Shown: positions 17,579 to 23,919 of the stretch, one piece after another
Numbering within the stretch: position 1 is the first letter of the stretch
How the letters are laid out: each line of letters opens with the position of its first letter
IMG/VR virus record: IMGVR_UViG_3300017706_002750
Location: 1 to 27,247 of that record
Origin: a virus
Length of the DNA: 27,247 nt
Reading direction: 5' to 3' (one strand)
The notes under the pieces: generated by a model
Told to the model about the DNA's origin: nothing
What the model saw: only the letters and a program-made list of their open reading frames with translations
Database searches by the model: none
Made by a program: the position numbers and the translations under genes

Positions 17579-19099
17579 TTATTCTCCGTAGATTTTTGAT
17601 GAAGGAAACTTTTTAATACCTTTTTTGTAAAGAGATAAATGCGTGCGCAGTGTTGAGGCTGCAGCAGTTAACTGTGGTGATTGACCGAAGAAAGGTATAG
17701 CATGTGCAGACACTGTTCCGCAAAAACTCTCAAGAGCATCGTGTACATTATTAAGATATTTTTCAAGTTCAGAATACTTTATATATGGTTCTGTCCCTGA
17801 TGACCCTTGTCCAGACCCTCCATTTTCACCGATATAAATTTTAGTGCCTTGAATGTTAATTTGGCCATCGGAATTTAATATTATCTGTGCAGTATTCCCG
17901 GAATCTCCTTTCTCTTTGATTATCCGAATCGATCCATCCTCTCTGGCTATGACCCTTATTTCATTGGACTTCATTGCTATAGACGCGGCTTCTTTACTTT
18001 CCAAAGAGCCTTCGAGTATACCAATATATTCTTCTTCAAGTGCAAAATTTTCATCTATAGGGGATTTCATAGACACATAAAGTCGACTAGCATCCATGTG
18101 GAAATCTGGATCTCCTTCAGACCTATTGACATCTTGTCCATTGAGCTTCGAAACTTTGTCAGTTTCAATTTCGCCATTTTCATCTTCAATGACCCTTGCA
18201 CCTGTTCTTGACGGAGCTTCTCCGTCAGATGACTTTGATGTGGGTTTACTAGCAGAAGTAGCTGCGCCTCTTCCAGACACTATATCAATAGTACCTGTTC
18301 CTGTCTGAGGTTCTGAATCTGCGTTGGATGTTGAGAAGTCTTCGTCTGATTTTTTCCAACCTCTATCAGTACCTAGTGATATCAAGGTATTGTTCGAACC
18401 CTGAAGAACTAAATCTCCGACTCTAGGCGTGAATCTGGGAACTGTGTCTTTTGCATGTTTAGAAAGCATGATTTCTGACTTTACAGACTTCGCAGTAACT
18501 CCGCCAGAAGAGTTTTTCGTGCCACCAATCGATCCAGCAACACCATCATTGAACCTAGGAATAAATTTTGATTTTTCTCCCTTTGCCGCTTGTGCTTTTG
18601 ATTTAGCATCTTCCGGAGGGTTATTAGGAGTCTCCATCTCTCTGTCTTTATGCGTGAAATTAACGTCTTCAACCATTCCTGAAGCACCAACTCTTCCTAA
18701 CCAATAAACGTAATCACCACCATCATCGAATATCCATACTTGCTCACCTGGCTTAGCTGGTACCATCAAATGTGACGAGAGCATAGGAATTGCAGCATCT
18801 AATTCTGCAGAGCCTTTTTCTCCCATCTTTTTCACTAACAAAGCACCTCTAGGAAGATTCTGTGATACATCTTTGTTTTTCACTTTCTTGTCTGTTGGTT
18901 TTGCTTCTTCTTCCTGGTCTTTGATATGCTTTGCAAAGACCTCAGGGTCAGTAATCACTTCTGCTACAACCGCTCGAGAAAAACCTCCAGAGGGAGCTGC
19001 ACCTTGTGCGGACTTTAATGCTTGTGACGTTTCCACTTGCTGTGCTGTTTTACCAACTGCATCAGTACCAAATTTTCTATCAGCTGCTTTTGTTGCCAT
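17579..19099 (-). CDS. 5: Baseplate hub/spike protein, gp5-like OB-fold, lysozyme domain absent
   Basis: 506 aa, ATG at 19099, 3 bases after the stop of the 121-aa gene. Residues about 38-140 look like the N-terminal OB-fold of gp5-type hub proteins: 'FSRAVVAEVI', 'LPRGALLVKKMGEKGS', and the key run 'MLSSHLMVPAKPGEQVWIFD' followed by 'YVYWLGRV'. A charged Lys/Ser/Gly-rich linker (about 150-220) leads to 'RFTPRVGDLVLQGSNNTLIS'. After a further low-complexity Ser/Asp/Glu stretch comes a repetitive beta region (about 365-425: 'IAMKSNEIRVIAREDGSIRI', 'AQIILNSDGQINIQG', 'TKIYIGE') resembling the start of a trimeric beta-helix. No phage-lysozyme catalytic segment is visible between the OB-fold and the beta region, unlike T4 gp5 (575 aa). 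The inferred site is the centre of the baseplate at the cell-puncturing tip. Confidence 0.8.
   Translation of the reverse strand: MATKAADRKFGTDAVGKTAQQVETSQALKSAQGAAPSGGFSRAVVAEVITDPEVFAKHIKDQEEEAKPTDKKVKNKDVSQNLPRGALLVKKMGEKGSAELDAAIPMLSSHLMVPAKPGEQVWIFDDGGDYVYWLGRVGASGMVEDVNFTHKDREMETPNNPPEDAKSKAQAAKGEKSKFIPRFNDGVAGSIGGTKNSSGGVTAKSVKSEIMLSKHAKDTVPRFTPRVGDLVLQGSNNTLISLGTDRGWKKSDEDFSTSNADSEPQTGTGTIDIVSGRGAATSASKPTSKSSDGEAPSRTGARVIEDENGEIETDKVSKLNGQDVNRSEGDPDFHMDASRLYVSMKSPIDENFALEEEYIGILEGSLESKEAASIAMKSNEIRVIAREDGSIRIIKEKGDSGNTAQIILNSDGQINIQGTKIYIGENGGSGQGSSGTEPYIKYSELEKYLNNVHDALESFCGTVSAHAIPFFGQSPQLTAAASTLRTHLSLYKKGIKKFPSSKIYGE
17584..17587 (-). promoter_or_regulatory. Ribosome binding site that supports a GTG start
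   Basis: GGAG is seven bases before GTG 17576-17574. It sits inside the last codons of the gp5-like gene. It is the best evidence that the 141-aa gene uses GTG. Confidence 0.55.
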
Positions 19100-19102
19100 G
19101 AC

Positions 19103-19468
19103 TTATTTCCCCGATATTTGAGCAAACAAATTATCTGGATCAATTTGAGCTGCTTTTTCTTCTTCTTTTGCAATTAAATCGGCTAATTTAAGTAATTGAT
19201 CATTTGATTTATTCATTCTTTCAATATACTTGGCCATCATTGGCCCTAAGGTCACGTGGTCAGCTTTGTCACCTGTCATACATCCATATACGTCAGTAAA
19301 AAGCATGTACGCATTCATGCGATCTACGATGGCATTTTCATAGATCTCTCTCCAAAGATGTTTTTTCTTTTCTTCAAGATTTTCAATAGACTCTAGCAAA
19401 GCACCGAACTGCTCAGTTTTTCTAGAAACATCATCAAATGTCATTACTGGATCTTCTTTTTTTGTCAT
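19103..19468 (-). CDS. 121-aa helical protein of unknown function downstream of the late sigma gene
   Basis: The ATG at 19468 overlaps the TGA of the sigma gene by four bases (ATGA), indicating translational coupling; the stop is 3 bases before the gp5 start. The protein is strongly charged and mostly alpha-helical. A likely coiled coil lies near residues 20-45 ('FGALLESIENLEEKKKHLWR') and a second helix near 80-107 ('IERMNKSNDQLLKLADLIAK'). It contains one Cys (C63) and no transmembrane segment. The C-terminus, 'DPDNLFAQISGK', has a mixed hydrophobic/acidic character. Placement next to the sigma factor leaves open a late-transcription accessory role, and placement before gp5 leaves open a tail assembly role. 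Neither is shown by the sequence. Confidence 0.75.
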   Translation of the reverse strand: MTKKEDPVMTFDDVSRKTEQFGALLESIENLEEKKKHLWREIYENAIVDRMNAYMLFTDVYGCMTGDKADHVTLGPMMAKYIERMNKSNDQLLKLADLIAKEEEKAAQIDPDNLFAQISGK

Positions 19469-20202
19469 AATATATCAAACTCCTTCCCCGAACCATTCAA
19501 TTGCCTGTAGATACCTCTTATTGATGACATGCATACGGACAATTGTTTTGAATTTAAACCAGACATTTCTCTAACATACACAAAAATTGCTCTCTTATTC
19601 AAGAAATCAAGTTCATCTACTTTGTTAAATATCTCTATGATCGCATCTACACACTTAATTTCTCTTTCATTTCTAACTCTTTTTCTAATTTCATAAAAAA
19701 GCTTTCTAATTTCTTCTGTTTTTTCTTGTTTTTCCATTTGAGAAGAAGGGGCTTGAACATATTGGCCATTTTTATGAAATAAAGCATCTACATTTATTTC
19801 ATTATCTGGATCATCTATAGAGACGTGCCTGAATTTGTATTTGTTCTTTTTTCTAGAGTGTATAATGAGCCAATGCTTGGCTACTACATTAAAATAAGAG
19901 AATGCTCTATGGCCTTTTGATGCATCAAACTTATGAAGTGTCTCATACAAATTGATAACACAGTCTTGCTTGAGAGTATCCACGTTGTCATGCTGTTTGT
20001 GAAAACCATAAACGTATATAAGATTCTCAGAAAGTTTTTCAAGTGCTTCTCGAATGATATCTGTATACAATTTTTCTTTTTCTTTAGGGCAATCTGAACT
20101 GCAGAACTGCACTATCGCATCTTGGTGTTCTCTACGGAAATAACCCTTATTTTTTGCTTTGGATTTTCCTCTACGCCTTTTAACTATTTTCTTCTTCGCC
20201 AT
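19465..20202 (-). CDS. 55: Late transcription sigma factor, T4 gp55-like
   Basis: 245 aa, ATG at 20202 with TAGAGGAGACAACCG upstream; the first 23 bases overlap the membrane-protein gene. The N-terminus is very basic (MAKKKIVKRRRGKSKAKNK), perhaps aiding DNA binding. Residues about 45-120 resemble sigma region 2 as kept in gp55: 'TDIIREALEKLSENLIYVYG', then 'TLKQDCVINLYETLHKFDAS', then 'RAFSYFNVVAKHWLIIHSRK'. There is no clear region 4, as expected for gp55 (185 aa in T4). The last residues are EFDIL, a hydrophobic/acidic tail of the kind gp55 uses to touch the sliding clamp; that is inference. The known family role is to direct host RNA polymerase to late promoters with a TATAAATA-type box. 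Confidence 0.85.
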   Translation of the reverse strand: MAKKKIVKRRRGKSKAKNKGYFRREHQDAIVQFCSSDCPKEKEKLYTDIIREALEKLSENLIYVYGFHKQHDNVDTLKQDCVINLYETLHKFDASKGHRAFSYFNVVAKHWLIIHSRKKNKYKFRHVSIDDPDNEINVDALFHKNGQYVQAPSSQMEKQEKTEEIRKLFYEIRKRVRNEREIKCVDAIIEIFNKVDELDFLNKRAIFVYVREMSGLNSKQLSVCMSSIRGIYRQLNGSGKEFDIL

Positions 20203-20485
20203 CGGTTGTCTCCTCTAAACGGCCAATCTCGTTAGCTACGAATAAAATACTTCTCTGACACTCTTTTATGTCCGCCACTACTTGGCGAATTTGAGGAGAG
20301 TCAGAAAACAAAGGTATTTCTAATACCTTTGATATTGAATTGTATCTATCGTCTAACTTTTCTATAGATTCTTCTAAAGCATCTTCCATTCGGATCAGAG
20401 CTCGGCCAAATTTATAATTATAATACAATGAAACCACTAACATAACTGTAACTAGAAGAGAGTATATAGAGATAATATACATCAT
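20180..20485 (-). CDS. 101-aa membrane-anchored coiled-coil protein
   Basis: I place the start at ATG 20485, which overlaps the TGA of the upstream glycosyltransferase (ATGA) and lies eight bases after GGAGG in GGAGGAG (20492-20498). A TTG at 20500 would place the start before that ribosome site, and an adjacent ATG at 20482 is also possible. Residues about 3-28 (IISIYSLLVTVMLVVSLYY) form one transmembrane helix. A charged helical region follows ('RALIRMEDALEESIEKLDDR') and then a second helical stretch near 'ADIKECQRSILFVANEIGRL' with an acidic tail. The layout fits an N-in or N-out single-pass protein with a coiled-coil domain. I do not recognise the family. Spanin-like, membrane-recruiting and sigma-linked roles are all possible. 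Confidence 0.75.
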   Translation of the reverse strand: MMYIISIYSLLVTVMLVVSLYYNYKFGRALIRMEDALEESIEKLDDRYNSISKVLEIPLFSDSPQIRQVVADIKECQRSILFVANEIGRLEETTDGEEENS

Positions 20486-21621
20486 TTCCATCTCCTCCAA
20501 AACTTTGAATATTTTTCACTAATTTTATCAAAAGAATATTTATTTTGAACTGCAATCTGTAGGCTTTTTGTATCTATCTGATCACCCAATACAAAATCTT
20601 CGAGGGATTTTCTTGCATAATCAATATCAGGGTTTGCCCACTTGGCTCCTTTGACAAAAACACCATTGTCAATTTTCTTTGCCGGGATTGATTCTATTCT
20701 TCCTTTAATTTTCTTCCACTCACCAAGATTAAGAAACTCTGTATGCGCAGACCAATTTGTTGCACAGACAGGAAGGCCACATGCTGCTGCTTCAAGCAAA
20801 GGAAGACCAAATCCTTCGCCATGTGTAAGAGATATTAGTCCTTTTATTTTTGGATGCTTGTACAGAGATGCTACTTCTTTATCATTTAAGTATCCATGTA
20901 AAAAATATATTTTCGGAAAAGGACCTTTTCTCACTTGTCTTATTATCGAATTAACTCTAGACTTTGTGATATGTCTATCCACTGTTGAGTTGCCACCTGA
21001 ATTTGTTTTTATAACAAGTCCTACGTTAGCATTGTCTTTAAAAGTATCACAAAACAGGGATAAGGTCAACGCTGTATTCTTTCTATCCGTTTCATAATCT
21101 CCAGACAATTGTCCGAACACTAAATAATTTTCTTGAGTCTGGAAGTTTATAGAAAGTTCTACAGGGTCATCCAAACATGCATCTATAAAAGACTCTGGTA
21201 TAACTGTCACCCTTTTCGATTTAAGGCCAGAATTAACTAAACACCTTTTAGCAAACTCGCTTGGGACAATTACATGGTCCATTCTTTGACATGCTGTTAC
21301 CCAATCCGTATGACATGTGTCAGTTTCCACAACAGCAGACACACCATAATTTTTATCAGCAAGTGATGGATTCCATTCACTCGGTAGCATAATCTGGAAT
21401 GAAACATCTGGCTTTCCCTTGAGTGGTGAAGAAGCTTCCATAATTTTTTCAATCAAACCATGACACTCTTTACGATCAGTATACCATGGGGTATTGCCCC
21501 AGGGGGTAATCTCTGTCGTTATATGAAAATCTTGTTCAAAAGCCCATCTTGCTAATTGTCTAGCATGGACTCCATAGCCAGAAATTGACAAGAGAGGACC
21601 TTTAATGTGTACGTGCGTCAT
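20482..21621 (-). CDS. GT4-type glycosyltransferase (GT-B fold), 379 aa
   Basis: The ATG at 21621 shares one base with the TAA of the upstream glycosyltransferase (TAATG), with GGAGAC just upstream. The N-terminal domain has 'GYGVHARQLARWAFEQ' (residues 15-30), the usual 'G.g..a..L' loop-helix of GT4 enzymes. 'VIVPSEFAKRCLVNSG' (117-132) is the classic hinge-side motif. 'YLVFGQLSGDYETDRKN' (166-182) starts the C-terminal nucleotide-sugar domain. 'HGEGFGLPLLEAAACGLPV' (267-285) holds the E-x7-E pair, E269 and E277. All expected elements are present, so the enzyme looks active. Donor and acceptor sugars cannot be told from sequence. It is encoded in tandem with a second GT4 and coupled to the membrane protein/sigma pair. 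Confidence 0.92.
   Translation of the reverse strand: MTHVHIKGPLLSISGYGVHARQLARWAFEQDFHITTEITPWGNTPWYTDRKECHGLIEKIMEASSPLKGKPDVSFQIMLPSEWNPSLADKNYGVSAVVETDTCHTDWVTACQRMDHVIVPSEFAKRCLVNSGLKSKRVTVIPESFIDACLDDPVELSINFQTQENYLVFGQLSGDYETDRKNTALTLSLFCDTFKDNANVGLVIKTNSGGNSTVDRHITKSRVNSIIRQVRKGPFPKIYFLHGYLNDKEVASLYKHPKIKGLISLTHGEGFGLPLLEAAACGLPVCATNWSAHTEFLNLGEWKKIKGRIESIPAKKIDNGVFVKGAKWANPDIDYARKSLEDFVLGDQIDTKSLQIAVQNKYSFDKISEKYSKFWRRWK
20492..20498 (-). promoter_or_regulatory. Ribosome binding site that fixes the membrane-protein start
   Basis: GGAGGAG lies inside the last codons of the 379-aa glycosyltransferase, eight bases (from GGAGG) before the ATG at 20485. It argues against the upstream TTG at 20500, and indicates translation by reinitiation at the overlapping TGA. 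Confidence 0.6.
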
Positions 21622-22877
21622 TACATTGTCTCCATCTTATAGCGATTATACCGGGTTTTCCACGATTGGATAGTGTGATTAATCAATTCGTCCCACTGAT
21701 TGATTCTATTTTCATAATTAAATTCGTAATCTGCGTATTTCTGCACTTTGTCGCACAGTGTACTATACCCTTGAGGTAACTGCTTTATAAACCACATATC
21801 TAGAATAGCATCCGATATAGTCTCTGCAGATGTGTAGTCTTCGAGAATATAAGGAATCTGTTGATTTCCTACCATAGTTTGAAACTCAATTGGTAGGGCA
21901 ATACCATTCTGTGTATTATCTCTATAGTCTTGTACTTGTCGACTTTGACCGCCAGTTAGTGGAGCAATGATTGGAGTTCCAGTCATCATAGATTCTAAAG
22001 TTGATAACCCAAAGCCTTCACTGTGGGATATATTGATCGTGAAATCCGAAAGATTATAATATTCATTGAGTTGATCAAACCCTATTCTTTCTGTGCTGAA
22101 CACAACATTTTCTTCCAAACCATAATAATCTCTTAAAGCAAGTAGGTTAGGGCCTTCAGGATCAAATGGGTCTGTATGCATCAACAATACCCCTTGTCGG
22201 TGCCCTTTCTCCTTCTCTAGTTTGTCTAAGAAAAGAGACCAAGCCCAAAGAAGATCATTCGGTCTTTTCCTCCTTGCATTTCTATTAGACCAAAACCCTA
22301 CGAACCAATCACTCTTATTAGGAAGCCATTTCTTTTTACATTCTAGAATTTGATCGTCTGTCATTCTAAAATATACTTCCTTAGGGATTGTATGAGGCAC
22401 AAAATGTGTTTTATCCGGATAGTGTTCTACTATTTGATCATATGTGTGATGAGAATGGCAAGCTATCAAGTCTGTTGCTTCGTAATACATATCATTAAAT
22501 TTTGGGTATGGTTTATTGTCCCACACATGCCAGTATGAAATAGGGCAAACTTGATGAATTTCATCTTCCATGCTAAACAACCAATGAAAAAACCTCGGAT
22601 CTGTGAAGACCATCACCATGTCTGGTTGTTCTGTCGCCAAAGCCAATCTCAACATTTCAGGTGTGCCAAATCCGTCTATAGGCTTTATTATAAAGTCATC
22701 ATTAATTTTCGCTACATTGTAATCTTGGTGCTTCATTGCTGCACCAAATTGTCTAAAAGTATAATTTCCTGTCGATACTAATCCATTTATTAAAAATCTA
22801 GATTGTACACCAACACCTGAAGTGCTGAGTGCATGATCAGAAAGCATTAGTATTTTCTTTTTACCATTGGCCGCCAT
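21621..22877 (-). CDS. GT4-type glycosyltransferase (GT-B fold), 418 aa
   Basis: ATG at 22877, inside the last 17 bases of the nuclease gene, with CGGAG about nine bases upstream. The first ~16 residues include a Lys run and the opening strand 'KKILMLSDHALSTSGVGVQS', a typical GT4 N-terminus with the small-residue loop. 'WFVGFWSNRNARRKRPNDLL' (191-210) is the first strand of the C-terminal domain, with the Arg/Lys pair that usually meets phosphate. 'HSEGFGLSTLESMMTGTPII' (285-304) carries E287 and E295 (E-x7-E). It looks like an intact enzyme. It differs clearly from the 379-aa neighbour in length and N-terminal sequence, so it is not a recent duplicate. It probably acts in the same glycan pathway. 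Confidence 0.92.
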   Translation of the reverse strand: MAANGKKKILMLSDHALSTSGVGVQSRFLINGLVSTGNYTFRQFGAAMKHQDYNVAKINDDFIIKPIDGFGTPEMLRLALATEQPDMVMVFTDPRFFHWLFSMEDEIHQVCPISYWHVWDNKPYPKFNDMYYEATDLIACHSHHTYDQIVEHYPDKTHFVPHTIPKEVYFRMTDDQILECKKKWLPNKSDWFVGFWSNRNARRKRPNDLLWAWSLFLDKLEKEKGHRQGVLLMHTDPFDPEGPNLLALRDYYGLEENVVFSTERIGFDQLNEYYNLSDFTINISHSEGFGLSTLESMMTGTPIIAPLTGGQSRQVQDYRDNTQNGIALPIEFQTMVGNQQIPYILEDYTSAETISDAILDMWFIKQLPQGYSTLCDKVQKYADYEFNYENRINQWDELINHTIQSWKTRYNRYKMETM

Positions 22878-23703
22878 TACAGTGCTCCGAGTTTGCGAAA
22901 GGACAGAATCGACATGAAGTGTAATTCTTCATTGCAAAGCCTTTCTTTACGTTTTTAATCATTGAATCTACCATTTTATCAGCTCTTTCTACAAACTTAG
23001 GGCCGACGGACACTGTGAAGATATCCAAGCATTTTTCTTTCTTAGCTCCACGCTTAAGAAATACGTAAGCACACCTGATATCTTTTAGTTCCACACCTAG
23101 TTTTCTAGAAATATACCGCTTGTATAGGCCTACTTGCGATGTTTTTAAAAAATCTTTTCTTTGTTTTCCAAACCAACCAGCTTTTCCAGTAGTCTTCCAG
23201 TCTATAACCCAGAGAAGGTCTTTTCCTTTCTTGTCTTTACACCTAAGAAGACAATCGACAAATCCTTTGAAAGACACATCATCGTGGCCTTCGATAGACT
23301 CATACAGTTTATGTTCTGCATCTACTAATTCCCACTCAGGAAATTGATTATCTAGCCATTCAGGAAAAGATTCTAAAACATCAGTTGCATATGATTGCCA
23401 TTCTTCTACTGGAAGATCTTTGTACCACTTATTTGGTTTCATCTTTTCGAGGTATGCTTCACCCCTATAATCGTTTTCTACCCATTTTTGTACTATTTCT
23501 GCATGGCAAGTCGGTATATCCATCGTCTTTGTCTTAAGATAGTTCTCAATCGCATTGTGTACGGCTGTCCCGTAGTCTGCATAAGGGTTTGCCTCATACG
23601 AATCTAATTTGTCTACGTATGCTAGTTTGTGCCTATATGAGCATTCTTTCCAGACTTTGACTTCTGAAAAGCTTACATGTGGTTTTCCTGTTGGAAATAA
23701 CAT
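22861..23703 (-). CDS. PD-(D/E)XK nuclease with Fe-S cluster motif, Cas4/RecB-like
   Basis: 280 aa, ATG at 23703 with CGGGAG upstream. The protein shows the full Cas4/AddB-type plan. C21 (KECSYRHKL) and C264, C267, C275 (CRFCPFANSEHC) would bind a 4Fe-4S cluster. H49 (GTAVHN) provides motif I. D150 (FKGFVDC) and D168-x-K170 (VIDWKTT) are the metal-binding catalytic set. Q190 and Y194 (SQVGLYKRY) form the QhXXY motif. All expected residues are in place, so the enzyme is probably active. Family members are 5'-3' or structure-specific DNA exonucleases in recombination and, for Cas4, CRISPR adaptation. No Cas gene or array is near, so a phage recombination/processing role is more likely. It leads the coupled run that includes two glycosyltransferases. 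Confidence 0.92.
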   Translation of the reverse strand: MLFPTGKPHVSFSEVKVWKECSYRHKLAYVDKLDSYEANPYADYGTAVHNAIENYLKTKTMDIPTCHAEIVQKWVENDYRGEAYLEKMKPNKWYKDLPVEEWQSYATDVLESFPEWLDNQFPEWELVDAEHKLYESIEGHDDVSFKGFVDCLLRCKDKKGKDLLWVIDWKTTGKAGWFGKQRKDFLKTSQVGLYKRYISRKLGVELKDIRCAYVFLKRGAKKEKCLDIFTVSVGPKFVERADKMVDSMIKNVKKGFAMKNYTSCRFCPFANSEHCNGGQW

Positions 23704-23716
23704 AATTCTCCCGTGC

Positions 23717-23730
23717 TATGATTAATCATA
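23717..23730. repeat. Perfect 14-bp palindrome overlapping the promoter -10
   Basis: TATGATTAATCATA reads the same on both strands. It includes the candidate -10 hexamer and the expected transcription start. A site of this size and place could be an operator for a dimeric repressor; it is too AT-rich and loopless to be a good terminator. Confidence 0.5.
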
Positions 23731-23753
23731 ACGAAAAATATGCCATTGTACAA
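23725..23753 (-). promoter_or_regulatory. Candidate sigma70-type promoter for the nuclease-glycosyltransferase-sigma run
   Basis: On the minus strand TTGTAC (23753-23748) and TATGAT (23730-23725) are separated by exactly 17 bases. It lies in the 51-base gap upstream of the nuclease gene. Start of transcription would be near 23718, about 15 bases before the ATG, with CGGGAG inside the leader. Both hexamers match the bacterial consensus at four or more positions. Not tested for activity. Confidence 0.5.
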
Positions 23754-23754
23754 A

Positions 23755-23919
23755 TTAATGCTTTTCTAATTCGGTTAGACTAGTGTAGTCTTTGATATAC
23801 TCTAAAAGCGCCTCTTTATACTTTGCCTTGTATCCTTCTTGGATCCAGCCATCATTTCGAAAACTTTTCGATTCTGATAGTAAAAAGATTAAATTTAGCT
23901 TTGCAACTACTCTTATCAT
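23755..23919 (-). CDS. 54-aa small protein of unknown function
   Basis: ATG at 23919 overlaps the TGA of the 610-aa glycosyltransferase by four bases (ATGA), which is why I prefer it to the longer frame starting at 23970. The ribosome site is weak (AAGGGTCC). The product is MIRVVAKLNLIFLLSESKSF followed by a mixed charged segment with two Tyr-Lys repeats and ending ELEKH. It has a short hydrophobic stretch (residues 8-14), too short for a membrane helix. I see no known domain. Coupling to the upstream gene and the promoter region directly after it are the main evidence that it is real. Confidence 0.55.
   Translation of the reverse strand: MIRVVAKLNLIFLLSESKSFRNDGWIQEGYKAKYKEALLEYIKDYTSLTELEKH

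Noticed and set aside
20642-21097. 151-codon open frame on the plus strand
   Set aside because: It lies wholly opposite the 379-aa glycosyltransferase, has no ribosome site, and its product is low-quality sequence with no domain. It is a shadow of the real gene. The same holds for the plus-strand frames at 803-1210 and 24886-25275.
22861-23703. Cas4 as part of a CRISPR-Cas system
   Set aside because: The nuclease has the Cas4 motif set, but no cas1, cas2 or repeat array is present in the window. It is better treated as a phage recombination-type nuclease.
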